Of a DNA stretch of 64,000 bases, positions 10,549 to 21,910 are shown piece after piece. This DNA comes from Plectrocnemia conspersa. Taxonomy: Eukaryota; Arthropoda; Insecta; Trichoptera; Polycentropodidae. The notes beneath the pieces were generated by a model that was not told where the DNA came from, did no database searches, and saw only the letters and a list, made by a program, of their open reading frames with translations. The position numbers and the translations under genes are program-made. The stretch covers positions 1 to 64,000 of the forward strand of contig VTFK01000335.1 in NCBI GenBank assembly GCA_009617715.1, written 5' to 3'. How positions within the stretch are numbered: the stretch's first letter is position 1; every line of letters begins with the position of its first letter.

Positions 10549-10634
10549 AGTGCCTCGTTGTTTGTTGCCGCGAAACGTCGTGTTAAAGTTTGAGTTTAAG
10601 TTGATTTAATTCGGTTATGGCGTTTATAAAAAAG
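10549..10634 (+). promoter_or_regulatory. Possible Inr/DPE promoter with a short first exon
   Basis: ATCAGT at 10,547-10,552 matches the arthropod initiator (TCAGT), placing +1 at 10,549. At +28 to +32 the sequence reads CGTCG, four of five matches to the DPE consensus RGWYV. No TATA box lies 30 bp upstream, as expected for a DPE promoter. At 10,617 an ATG opens a six-codon frame (MAFIKK) that meets a donor-like AAG|GTTAGT at 10,634/10,635, after which the frame stops. This could be a short coding first exon of a gene with a very long first intron. Each signal is common by chance, so the call is tentative. Confidence 0.2.
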
Positions 10635-10739
10635 GTTAGTTAAATCCGATAGTCGTATGTATCATACATTGAATAATCAAACTGTTCAAAATTCATATAG
10701 AACACACTGTATTATAGTATACAAATTTGCGGGCTTTCG

Positions 10740-11439
10740 TCGCATTCAACAGGTTTGAAGAGCAGAGCAGACGGCCTCTCTGCGGCGCAACATAATATCG
10801 TAAATTCGATCCGGGTTGATACGCCATATTTTCGGTCGTCGTAATGACGCCATAAACACGGGGTTCAAATATGAATTTTCCCTTTTCCGGGCCCGCGGAA
10901 AGTTTTCCCGCAGCCGCCGGTTTTATTTACTTTCCCATATCTTTCCCCAGATACCGATCGAGAGAAATCTCGGCGCCGTGTTTTCTCTCTCTCTCTCTCT
11001 CTCGGCGGCGAGTTAGTAGATCAGCCGGGCTCCGGCGGAGTCGAGGGTGCCGTTTTATGACGATCATAAACACCATTTGTTTGGTCGTGCCCGAACACCT
11101 CAGGAAAAGTGGAAAATCCCCGGCGGATTTTCCGCCGATCGACACTCAGTATGAACTTGAACGAAGCTTGAATAAAATATTAGTAATACTAAATAAAAAT
11201 GAGTCAATTGTATGTTGGTTGATTTAAATATTAGATGTTTATTATCAATCAAGCAAGACATAATAATTTTAAAACACACATCAATTTTTTATTGCATGCT
11301 CAGCGAGCTTTATCGAGCTATTAGCAATCATCATGAAGCTAATAACCACCCAAAAAAATATAATCTAAATTACGCACACTTAAATAGTCGTAAAACCAAA
11401 CCATTATATGGCTTAATAAAAATTAGCTTTATACGCTCT
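10740..11439. other. CpG-rich block with (CT)n run, possible regulatory DNA
   Basis: The block is GC-rich from 10,740 to 11,150 and carries a (TC)n run at about 10,984-11,002, a GAGA-factor type target. Hox/Caudal-like words occur: GTCGTAATGACGCCATAAA near 10,838 and TTTTATGACGATCATAAAC near 11,053. Open frames of 66-118 codons exist on both strands but overlap one another and include runs of serine or arginine-glutamate from the CT repeat, so I do not call them genes. Confidence 0.3.
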
Positions 11440-11690
11440 GAGATTTTTACGTCTTTTTTACGATATTTTTACGATTCGGCGGCCCAAAGTCACCTGCTTT
11501 TTTTTTGTAAATAAGTGTCGTAAAAGTTCGAGGCGCCTCGGACAGATGGCAGCGCGAACCGGTTCACGACTTTATTGCCGGATAAAAGTTACGACCGAGA
11601 GGCCGCCGCAGAGATAAGCGGCTCTCGTGTAAGACAAGGAGGATGACTTTTATTGTTTGTAAATTGGCCATAAAATTATTGCTCGGATCC
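11440..11690. promoter_or_regulatory. Dense posterior-Hox/Caudal-like motif cluster
   Basis: Within 250 bp there are TTTACG at 11,446, 11,458 and 11,468, TCGTAAAA at 11,518, ACGACTTTATTGCC near 11,567, ATAAAAGTTACGAC near 11,582, ACTTTTATTG near 11,646 and GGCCATAAAATTATTGC near 11,676. CAGATGGCAGCGCG near 11,542 resembles a CTCF core. Repetition of the same TTTAYGAC/TTTATTG word in both orientations is the pattern of a homeodomain-regulated enhancer. No ORF is supported. Confidence 0.35.
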
Positions 11691-11759
11691 CCCCTTGGCG
11701 TAGGTCGTGATCGGCAGAGGCGCACACTGATGGCACGCGGACGCCCATGTGCTTTTTTA

Positions 11760-12480
11760 ATTGCTAACATTAGCCGAAATGTATTTTATTTTATTAAGAA
11801 CTAAATAATGCATCAAGTGAGCCTATATATATATATCTATACTATGCAATAAAACAGTTTTTAATTTAATATTTTTATGAATTATTTATTGATTTGTCAA
11901 CTACAGTCAGTGCACTTGTCTTATGATCGGTCGTATACCGTGAGGGATGTGCCATTACGTGTAAATATACAGAGATGTATAAGTTTGATTTTCTCGAGAT
12001 AATTATTAATTAACTTGTCACTTAACTCACTTTATTTGTAAGCAAAAATAATGTGAGCTTTTAAATTTATAAAGTTCAATAAAACGCAGTTATTATTATA
12101 GTTATACTCACATGTATTTTATTTATTAAAGTCATTTTTTTCTTCTAGATGTTTTATTTATTTTAAAAAACACTTTCATTTTTTCTAATTCAGCGCTTAA
12201 TAATTACACGAATTTTGCGGTATTTGTATTTAAATACAGTATAATTAATATACTAATTTATAATAAATAAATGTTATTTATATTTACTTATTTTTAAAAT
12301 ATATTGTTTTAATTATTTTAAATAATTTTAATAATGATATTCCTAGTTGTACGAAAAACGACGCGGTATTAAGCTGAAGGTGGAGCTAATGTAGCGCCGG
12401 CGCACATACTAGGGGCGTGTGTTAGCAATAAAATTGCACTTTTCAAGAACGTCGGCAGAGCAATAAAATTTTAGATGTAT
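11760..12480. other. AT-rich spacer with a small CpG patch
   Basis: AT-rich throughout except for 12,350-12,430, which holds GTAGCGCCGGCGC and ACTAGGGGCG, the latter a partial CTCF-like match lacking one G. No gene is visible. Confidence 0.3.
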
Positions 12481-13350
12481 GTTAAGCAACTCATTTTATT
12501 GATTTTTTTTTAATATTATAACATTCAGGCTAAATATACCTAACCATTTAATTAAAAAACTTTTGCTCTTTTAATTAAATTTTTAACCGACAAAATAGTA
12601 ACCAAAATTATATAACATTATGTGTGAGTTTCGTATATTTTTTTTACAATTCATTATTCTCTGTTAAAATATTATTTAATATAAAATCATTCAACTTGGT
12701 ATAAAAAGCTACTGAGCATAAAATTACCAACCCAATAAATGTAATACAACTTGAAAATTAATATTTTTTTTTTTAATTTTTACGGAACTATAATAAATTA
12801 GCGTTAAATATAAACCTAAATAATTTAATTTAAAATCATAAAAACTTACTTTCCATGAATTAAAACTACTGACTGAACAAAATCAAAGAAAAATTCTGAT
12901 ACAATAAAATCTGAATTATTGTGTGATTTTTTATTTTAAACTTATTTTTATTCGATCTTTCCTTATCAATGTAGCATTCTCTATTGAAATATCAACATTC
13001 GGATAAAATAAAAAAACTATTTAATTTTTAAAGCACAAAAAGCAAGTAAAAACATTTCTCTAATAAATACAATATTATTTGCGGAATTACGTGTGATTTT
13101 CGATTCGATTTTTACCGAATAATTTATAATTCTAGGTTAAAATATCAAAATTTTATCTAAAATTACCCAACTATTTAATTTAAAAATATAACGTATATAA
13201 GTAAATAAAAACGTTTTAATAATTAGTGAACATTTAATATAAATAATAACTACTGCTCAATTAAAATTACTGACCAAATAAATCCAGTCATATTTTTATT
13301 TTACATTCATCAATAATTAGGCCTAAATATTTTTATCTTTAAACATATAT
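12480..13350 (+). repeat. Degenerate AT-rich tandem array, plus orientation
   Basis: Recurring words include ACTACTGAC(T/C), AACTATTTAATTT, CAACATTCGG and GTGTGATTTTT, the last at about 12,920 and 13,091 with a relative at 12,623. ACTGACCAAATAAAT near 13,267 is the inverse of AATAAATGGTCAGTA-type words in the array at 16.9-18.2 kb, and GTGTGATTTTT is the inverse of its AAAATCACAG words. It therefore looks like an inverted, more decayed stretch of the same family. Confidence 0.45.
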
Positions 13351-13413
13351 AAATTAAAATCATCGAATTTAATTTTTTCATAACATTTTTGGTTTATCAT
13401 CATCGTTTTTTTT

Positions 13414-13454
13414 TCGAAAACTTGAGTAACATTTAATGTTACTCAAGTTTTCGA
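13414..13454. repeat. Perfect 41-bp palindrome
   Basis: Twenty bases starting TCGAAAACTTGAG at 13,414-13,433 are repeated without mismatch, inverted, at 13,435-13,454, around the single base T at 13,434. Almost no loop is left, so the DNA could form a cruciform. Perfection contrasts with the degenerate repeats around it. Confidence 0.95.
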
Positions 13455-14800
13455 TTAATAACTATATAATACTATTTATATCATCAATCACATAATGTGT
13501 ATCGCCTGTATATAAATGTATCTTATTATTCACTAAAAAAATATACATATAAAATTGGTCCTAATTTATAACCTTGAGGCACTCCCAGATAAATATATGT
13601 TTCACTAGAATTTAAATTTAGTTGTTATAAATATTTAAAATACAGTTGAATAGGCAGACTAATTCTAGATTGATAGTCACAAGGTTCTTATTTTATGTTT
13701 TCAATTAATTTTTAATTAGCGACTCAGCCGAGAGAAGGACACTGTTCGAAGGACGAACTAATTTACGACCACCGCGCAATTACACCGTTAACGCACTACT
13801 ATCTACCAGAGCTTTAAGCTCAAATATAAATTTAGACTTGGAGCCCTGGCGTCAAAACTAGTGGACGATCCCTCGTCCGAATCGGTTGGCCACGCCTGAC
13901 TATCATCAAACGGCCGTGAGTCCATCACGAATTGGCTCGCGAACGACATAAATCAAAGCGCGAGAGCTCATTCACATACATATAAACATATTACTTGTGT
14001 GTGGCGTTTTTCATTCATAAAGCCGGACTTACACCGGGCAATAAAGCTCCTTACGACCACCCCGTACCACGGCGGCCTTTACGGCCTTTTAATGTGTCCG
14101 TTTTATGACTTTATAAGTGGAGACCCCTTAATTTTATGTTTATTACTGTTTATGTACACCTATACGGGCCCGCCGCACGAATTTCGTTCGACCCGCGCCG
14201 GTTGAAAAGTTTTGCGACATAAATCGCCGATTCGAATGACCGGCGTGTGTTAAAACGATGCACACGTTCGATATTATTGTATATCGAGCGATTTCAATCG
14301 TGTTAACGCCGTGTCGAATGACTTTTATGTTTCATTTTAAAGGTTTTAACAGCGACTTATCGATCGATCGTGTGATTATATCATTTTATTATTATCCTCT
14401 TATATGATGTGTCATGTATAAATTATGAAGCGCGTATGTTTTCTACCGTCTATCCACCAAATAAAAGACGCATTCGCATAGCTCTTTTATGCAAATGTTA
14501 TGCAGAGTGGTGCGAAATAAAACCTATCCCTAATTAAAGAAATTAAATGGCTGGCGGCCAACACTCGAAAAGTGCTCGCGAAATATATATTCGTATTTAC
14601 TCTGTGTGGACTCGTTCATTTTTCTACCACCGCTGTCGTGTTATTTTTTTTGAGAACGCTTTGGCTCGCATAAAACTGCTGTACAAATATTTCTTTACGC
14701 AGATTTAATTCTGCTCAATGGATATATAAAGATCGTTATGAAAACACTCTCCTTGGCAAGGCAAAGTCTTGTTTAATCAGCTTAATAAATTACTATTGTA
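13455..14800. other. Spacer then CpG-rich block 13.7-14.7 kb
   Basis: From 13,725 the sequence is CpG-rich for about 1 kb. It contains CTTACGACCACC near 14,050, CGGCCTTTACGGCC near 14,082, CGTTTTATGAC near 14,099 and TTATGCAAATG near 14,487 (an octamer/POU-type word). The 68-codon frame at 13,999-14,205 lacks any recognisable feature. Regulatory DNA is the likeliest reading. Confidence 0.3.
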
Positions 14801-15900
14801 AGAGGGTAGTTTTTATTAATTTATATTATTAATATTAAATAACGATGATTATTAAATGGAATACTATCTAATAAGTTGTTGTCTATTTTATTTTTTATTA
14901 AAATTCTTAAAAAATCGAATAAAATAATATTTTAGATAATAGTTTATTTGGTCGTATATTTGTAGTAGCTTAAATATTTAAAAAAAAATTGAAAATTGGT
15001 TTTAACCGTTTTTTTTATATTACTGCAATTTGAAAACCGGTTTAAACCATAATAAACATATATAAACAATTTTGCCATTTCAAAAGTTACTGTCAATTTT
15101 ATTCATTGCGTATTTTAATCATTATTATTAAATATAATTATTTTTAAGGAGTATAAAAAAATAAATTATGAGAAATGTTAAAAAAAGCAACTTGATTGAT
15201 AAATATAGCGATATAATATAAATACTGACATAAAAATAATTAATTATATCGAGAAGTGTTTGAAGTTTCTATTCACAAGTCAACATTGTAATATTTCTAA
15301 AATTACAAATTCATACTAATAAATTATAAAAATAACTATAAAAATATTGATGGGTCTTTCGTTTATAAATGTAACAATAACATACTCCTTAAACAATTAA
15401 AAAAATTTTTTACTGTCAATTCAATTATTAAGTTAGCACGTAACAATCTAGAAATATAAATAAAAATTTCAATGCTTTCTACAAAGATTATTTTACAAAA
15501 ATAACGTAGTTTTAATATATATTTTTTCTTGTAGTTCTGTCGGAAAAAATATGTATATTAATTATTGAATAGAAACACGTTGATTATGTTTTTTTTTATA
15601 TATAAGTTATCTTTAATATCTCTTAAATAGTATTACATATAATAACCGAAATTATTTTATAGAATCTAATGAAATCTATCACAAATTTATTGCGCTTTTA
15701 TTGAGAATTTTTGCCTATTAAAAATAAAAACAAATATTTAATTTAGTACTATTAAAGTGTTAGTGTTTTTAACTTATTTCTAATCTCGAAAGGTATTTAA
15801 TAAATTTATTTTAACGTTGCATTAAAAATAGTATAAAGTCGAATATTTTTTGTATTTTTTTTTTGAAAAAAGAATTCGTTTGAAAAAAATATAGTTTCAA
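14801..15900. other. AT-rich spacer, no gene seen
   Basis: Extreme A+T content with poly-T runs. GAAAATTGGTTTTAACCG near 14,991 and TTTGAAAACCGGTTTAAACC near 15,030 form a loose inverted pair. No coding signal. Confidence 0.4.
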
Positions 15901-16370
15901 TTTTTGATAGCACAAGTCTTTAGGCTACTTTTAAATGCGCCACTAGAATATTTTATTAATGTCTATGATATGCGAATTACACACAGACGGCGTGCTTGTA
16001 TGAAATTCATATTAAAAATTGCCCGTCACATGAGTTACGATATAAGTTGGCAAGTGTTGTTTTTAGTAAAAATAAAATCACCAAAAAGAAGCCACACACA
16101 CAAAATAGTGTATAAATTGAAGCCAACAGTTATGTGGATAGTTACAAATTGTGTGTGTGCGCGCGGCGGCGGCCAGAGCGGGCCTCTCTTCTTTCCCGTC
16201 AGAGCGAGACGGACTCAGGGGGAGCGAGCGGGACGGCATGGCAAGGAGCATGGCGTTATTTATGGGATGCACATTTGGGCTGAGCATTTTCAAATAAAAA
16301 AAATATGGGACGAGGGAACGGCTATAAAATAAAACGCGGAGCGTTAAATTCGCACCTACAATAAAATTAC
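15901..16370. other. GC-rich block with long but unconvincing ORF
   Basis: A frame is open for 142 codons (15,904-16,332), one of the longest outside transposons. Its first half is AT-biased and its second half is forced by a GC-rich stretch (16,155-16,250) with GCGCGCGGCGGCGGCC and GAGCGAGCGGGAC, so residue use shifts abruptly. No domain is recognisable and a 71-codon frame overlaps on the other strand. I treat it as a CpG-rich noncoding block. ATAAAACGCGG and CAATAAAATTAC near 16,330-16,368 resemble the homeodomain words seen elsewhere. Confidence 0.3.
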
Positions 16371-16849
16371 TTATTATTTTTCAAGACAACTGGAAACCAC
16401 TACATTTTCTACAAAGGATTATTTATTTCCTAATATTGCTTATATATTAATTGTTTTTATTATAAAAAATATAGTATATTATATATATAAATACTTAATT
16501 TATATACATAAATAAATTATGTTAAAAATGGCAACGGTGTAATTTTAAATTCAAGGCGGTGATTAGTGCGTGCATTGCGCTTTACTGAAATGCACCAATC
16601 ACAATTAACGAGCTTTTTTTCGCACGCCCATAATTTAGAGAATGACCAATTGTGTTATTTTATCATGTGGTGTGCTTAAATTTGCATATACTTTATAAAA
16701 TATTTTATAATTTTTAATTTTGTATTTGTGATACAAATTTTTGATTAATATTATATAAAGTTAAAATCATTAAAAGTCATTAAATTATAATTCATAGCTA
16801 ATTTTCAGACAAGTTAAAAATTCGTATACAGTTACAAGGTTAAAACTAT
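16371..16849. other. AT-rich spacer with short richer patch
   Basis: AT-rich, with a patch at 16,525-16,640 of ordinary composition that includes GCACCAATCACAATTAACG. No gene seen. Confidence 0.35.
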
Positions 16850-18250
16850 AAACAATATATTATATATAATTCAATTATCAGTAAATGTTATGTTTCTATA
16901 TTTTTGCCGATTGTAAATATAATGATAGTTAAATAAATAGTCAGTACTTTGCTATGTCTTAAAATTAAATATTCAGTTATATTTTGACCGAATGTTGCTA
17001 TTTTAACAGAAAATAATAAATTTCTACGTAAAATATAAAATATTTCAATATAAAAATCACAGATTCGAAATTTAGCTATTGAATTTATTGCATGTCATTT
17101 TCTTTGCTTTTGTTCAGTATTGTAGTAAAATAGTCAGTAGTTTTAATAAATGGTTAGTAAGTTGTTATATTTTGAAATTAAAAAATTAGGTATATTATTA
17201 CTGAAAATTAGTATTTTAACAGGAAATCAAATTTTGTGAAAATCGGATATAATACAAAAATGCTGTAAAATGGTAATAATTGGTCTGTAACTCGTTATAC
17301 TTCTGAATTTAATGGTTAGTTGTATTTTAAAGATCGACTCTAATAATTGAATGTAAAATGTTTTAATAAAAAAATCACAGATAATACATTGTATTATATC
17401 GAATTTACTTAATCAGACATTTTCTTTAAATTTGTTTATTAATGTAGTAATCAGTTGTTAAAATAAAGGGTTAGTATGTTGATATATTTTTATAATTGAA
17501 TAGTTGGGTATATAATGAATAAATATTGTTATTTTAACAAATAATGAAAATTGGATATAAAGTATGTAAATACTCAAATCATTCGATTAGTTTTAATAAG
17601 CTGTCGGTAACTTGCAATGTTTTTAAATTAAGTGGTTAGTTATATTTTTACTATAGAATGATAAGTTGCTCCAAAATAAAATATTTTATTACAAAAGTCA
17701 CAGATAATACTTTGAAGTGTATTGAATTTATATTTACTTTAAATTTCTTCAGTAATGTAGTAAAATGGTCAGTTATTTTAATAAATGCCCAGTAAGCTAT
17801 GTTCTTGAATAAAATAGCTTAGTATATTTTTTGTATAAATTATTATGTTTTTAAAATAAATGATAAGTTATATTTTTAAAATATGTGTTAGAACCAGACA
17901 TTATGCATTATAAAAATACTAGTACTTTATTATGGTGTAAAATTGTATTGTATTTTAATGGTCAGTAGTTGATATAGAATGCTGGTATTTAATTAGCTGA
18001 TAATAATTTTTTGCGTAAAAATTAAATATAAATAATTTTTATATAAAAACCACATATTAACCTTTGAATAATAATGTATTAATTGAGTTCTTAATTTTGC
18101 TTGTTTTTTAGAAGTATTGTAATAAAAAATTAAATAAATATAAAAAATTACCAAAAATTAGGTAAGGTCTGTAGTTAAACAGTCAGTAATTGTATTAAAT
18201 GCTAACTAATTATTATTAAGTCTGTTCTTTATATATTTTGATTGAATTAA
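16850..18250 (-). repeat. Degenerate tandem array, ~320-bp unit
   Basis: The word TCACAG (or close variant CCACAT) preceded by an A-run recurs at 17,057, 17,375, 17,698 and 18,050, spacings of 318, 323 and 352. TGTAGTAA recurs at 17,121, 17,443 and 17,756, spacings 322 and 313. Each unit also holds several shorter copies of TAAATGGTCAGTA-like words, for example near 17,131, 17,765 and 17,956. Units are strongly diverged. The family appears inverted at 12.5-13.3 and 20.2-21.0 kb. Confidence 0.6.
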
Positions 18251-18940
18251 ATTGTTTTTTAATAATCAGGTTAAAAATATAAGAATAGGTATAAAATATG
18301 AAAATATGTGCAAAGGTAAAGATATATCAACAATTATAGAATATAATATCAAATATTTATGAAAAAATAATTTATTAATTATATTCGCTATTATCGCTAC
18401 GACGTGTAAATAGCTGTGAACGGAGTTTTACTATAAAAATACTACTAATAGTTTAATTTAAAAGTTACTGATTTATTCTTCATAAAAAAACACTATTTAT
18501 GTTGCTTAAGATTTATCTAATAAAAAAGGTTGGGTATTAGAAAAGTAAATAGTATTCGAATTCCTAATAATTTAAATACTCACACTTAATTCAAGTTAAG
18601 TCAACTCGAACTCATTTTTATTAGAATAAAAAAAACTGGAAGTTAATTAGTAAACTTATTGTGTAACTGAAGTATCGAATTTTCTAAATAGTTTTTTTAT
18701 GAGATATTGTGATATAAATTTTAAATTAAAAAAAAAATTTAATCGTATAAATTGGATTAATAAGACGATATTGTTTATACCGTAATTTATAAATCATAAT
18801 TTTATTTTATTTTTAGTTACATAAATGTCCTCTTAATCATATTCTTTTTGTATTATTGTATTAGTTTTCACATAGTATAGTTTTCATAATTTCTTCCACA
18901 ATATAATAATAATAAAATAAATTGTTCTTCAGAAGATTTT
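18251..18940. other. AT-rich spacer, no gene seen
   Basis: A+T-rich with homopolymer runs. No coding or repeat structure stands out. Confidence 0.4.
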
Positions 18941-18995
18941 AAATCGCTTCCCTTAGCGCCCCTCACTATGAGTAAGTTATGGCGGCCGAGGGTGT

Positions 18996-19068
18996 CCCAC
19001 CCCCTACCACCGCCCCCACCCTCCAATCGCGGACACCAGGGGCGGAGCTCGGGGTTGGGGCGTAGGGG
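18996..19068. repeat. Two back-to-back G-quadruplex motifs on opposite strands
   Basis: C-runs at 18,996-18,998, 19,000-19,004, 19,013-19,017 and 19,019-19,021 give four G-runs on the minus strand with loops of 1, 8 and 1. Four GGGG runs on the plus strand start at 19,039, 19,051, 19,057 and 19,065 with loops of 8, 2 and 4. Both fit the usual G4 pattern. They sit in an island of about 130 bp that also has ACACCAGGGGCGG, a partial CTCF match. Confidence 0.7.
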
Positions 19069-19069
19069 A

Positions 19070-20190
19070 AGACCACCCTGATCAATAAAACTGCTTTATC
19101 TCTTTTTGGCACATTCCGAACAGAGAACATTCTTCATATGCCCAAATATTATATACGCACACTTTTAAATACAATAAAATGTAGTTATTTTTAATGATTT
19201 ATTTGCTCGTCTTTATTTTTTAATTGCCTTTAGTTTTGACGATAAAATAAAATATATATATGCATATCATGGAGCAGGTCGAGTCGTTTGTCATCATCAA
19301 AATTTGTTATCTCACGTGAATTGGCGTGATATCAACGTTTGAACAATATGACCAATGGTCGTTTTTCAATGTATTATTTTCGGCCGTTATTCATGCTAAA
19401 AATTCTATGGAAATTGTCGCTACAATGACAATGAAATGGGTCAGGAGAACAAAGCTATTTTTTTCAAGGAAGAATACAAAATATTTGTTAAAAAAATGTA
19501 AGAACCGTTGATATATTATATGGTGACATATGGTCGTTTTTTGACTGTCGCCTATTGCGAGAATGAATCGGCAATGGGATATGGCGAAAGTTTTGCATAT
19601 TTCATGAAACTAATTCTACGACATTGAATAATAAAGTAATTAGTGGGCGAATATGGTGCGAAACGCGACACCGAGCAACAAGAGAGGAGGGTGACTCTGG
19701 GCCAAAACGCGACGGGGTAGGTTCGCCGTGGGGGTTGGCTCGTTAAAATTTGATAGGAACAACGTTAATTGGACAACGGAAGCGTCATACCTTCGCAGAC
19801 GCTCGGGGGTGACAAATAAGTTGCCCGAAAGTTGAGATGGGGTGGTTAAAAATTAGTTTCTCACCCCGTTAGTAGGCGCGTTTTGTATGAATGGATGGAA
19901 TGAATCCCTTGGTGATTTTTTGTCGCCATGAACAATTAGCACAGATGATAAAATCGTGTAATAATTCACGTAATTATTTATTCATGAGTAGAGATCAGAA
20001 TCGCGGTAGTAAAGAGTTAAAAACAGGGCGGAATTTATTTTTATATAATTTAGTTAATAATTTTTTATTGTTTGCTCATTTAGCTCTGTACTTTGGATGT
20101 AATTTATACTGATAAATTATCAAGTTAAATTTTCGTTTAATTCATAATATGTGTTTTTTTGTATAACAATAGTTGATTATTGAACTTTTA
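19070..20190. other. Mixed spacer with CpG-rich stretch 19.5-19.9 kb
   Basis: The stretch 19,530-19,900 is of more balanced composition (GAAACGCGACACC, GCCAAAACGCGACGG). GAACATTC with a nearby TTCCGAAC at 19,105-19,130 resembles a heat-shock element but has imperfect spacing. Open frames at 19,326 and 19,891 have no recognisable features. Confidence 0.3.
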
Positions 20191-20199
20191 GGAGCAATT

Positions 20200-20970
20200 T
20201 AAAAATAGTGCTATCTCAAATATTAAATTTGTAAAACAATACATTTAATGATTACTTACCATTTATTATATTTACTGATCATTTATTTATGTTACTGACA
20301 ATTTATTAAGATGACCGTTAATTTAAACTACTGTTCCAATATATACTGGCCATTTTATTTATATCTATATATTATTTAAATAAACTAATAACTATTTTTA
20401 CGATTTTTTTACTTATGATTTATATATTTTATATAATATATAATATGACTTAAATAATTATTACTGACCATTGAATATATAAATATTTACCAACTGAACA
20501 TTTATTAAAACTAATGACTGTTTAATTCAATTAGTGACCAAATAAAATCAGTGAACTTTATATATTATTATCAACTATTTCTGATGAGACTAATACATAT
20601 TTTAACGACTAATTAATTTTTATTACGTATGTTATATAATATAACTTGAATAAATATTGTTTGTATATATAGTAGTTAATGAGCGAATTTTTAAGAGCAA
20701 TAACATAGTCGAAATACGTCTAATTATTAAATTTAAAAATAAGACATTTTATATACAAGAAAACATTTTACTGACTGTTCAATAACTGAACATTTATTTA
20801 AGTTACTGACTATTTATTAAAACCAACGAGCGTTTATATAAATTACTGACTAATATATTTTATCAACTATTTTTATATATTCTTATCGACCACTTTATCA
20901 GAATATTACCGGTACTTTAATATCCATTACTTATTAAAAATTATCACCGATACAATAACTTAAAGAATAT
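20200..20970 (+). repeat. Short-period degenerate array (TTACTGACCATTTATT)
   Basis: A word near TTACTGACCATTTATTAAA recurs every 20-30 bp, for example near 20,274, 20,294, 20,460, 20,503 and 20,811. It is the inverse complement of the TAAATGGTCAGTA word in the array at 16.9-18.2 kb, so the two arrays face each other across the G-quadruplex island. Confidence 0.55.
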
Positions 20971-21910
20971 ATTTGTATGAGAGTTGTAAAAATTGTTTCT
21001 CTGGACTGTTTTTTCTATGGTTAAAATATTGCAATTTTTATATTTTTTTTTATATTAAAAATGTGTTTATCTAACGCGTTATGATGCCTGTAGCATTCCA
21101 TATAATAATAAAATATAATATAGTTTATAAATACTCGTACTATACATATTTTATATCAGTATGTTATAAAATATGTGTATCAATTAAATTAAATGGTTAA
21201 AGCGTTTGTTATATTTTTATAACCACAAACGATAGGGTTTATTTTCGCATAATCGATTTTTGCTTCGCCACCGAAAAAGAGTGGTATTCAAATAAATTAT
21301 GTTTGTAAAATTTCGCTAATTACTATATTTCCTTATCGCGCTCGCCGCTTTCGCGTGATATACGACCGAAGAAAATTTGCTCACAGTATAATATTTTTAT
21401 AAACAACACACCTTTTATTTATATAATATAAACAGCATTTTTTGTGCACGCACACATTTCTAAATATTGTTTTATAATATAATATTCCACGATAAAAAAA
21501 ACCATAGCGAATGTAAATAATCCTTTTTTTCCGCTTCGGTTCGTTACGGCGAGTCAACACTTAAATTACGCGTAATTCGAGCAAACACAAATGCGAAAAC
21601 CAATTATTTCACCACCGCAAGGTGGGGGGTTATAACTACAGTATGGTTAGGATTTTTTTGGGTGTATTAAAAAAATATTTATCCTGCGGGTGGTGTCCGC
21701 GAGCCATTCGCGGTGGCGTCTCGCGGGAGAAACCCACCCCACGCCTCCCGAAAGAGGACGGGGGTCGAAAGGGTGGTCCTCCTTACCTATTTAAATGCAA
21801 ATTTCACCACATAATTAAAAACGCGTGTGTAAGGTTGCTGTAGGGTGGAGGCTTGGGTGACGGAAAGGCTCACGGGGATGTTATCTCCATGAGTCGAATG
21901 AACTGCTCGA
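20971..21910. other. AT-rich spacer then CpG block 21.5-21.9 kb
   Basis: The block has CCGCGAGCCATTCGCGG near 21,697, an inverted repeat (CCGCGA/TCGCGG) around a PHO-like GCCATT. The 73-codon frame at 21,622-21,843 crosses it without recognisable features. Confidence 0.3.

Noticed and set aside
10871..11227. 118-codon open frame with a serine/leucine run
   Set aside because: The run comes from a CT microsatellite, and overlapping frames of similar length exist on both strands.
15904..16332. 142-codon open frame
   Set aside because: It spans an abrupt composition change, is overlapped by a frame on the other strand and has no domain. The GC-rich patch explains its length.
19105..19130. Heat-shock-element-like TTCCGAAC...GAACATTC
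   Set aside because: The nGAAn units do not keep the required 5-bp alternation throughout.
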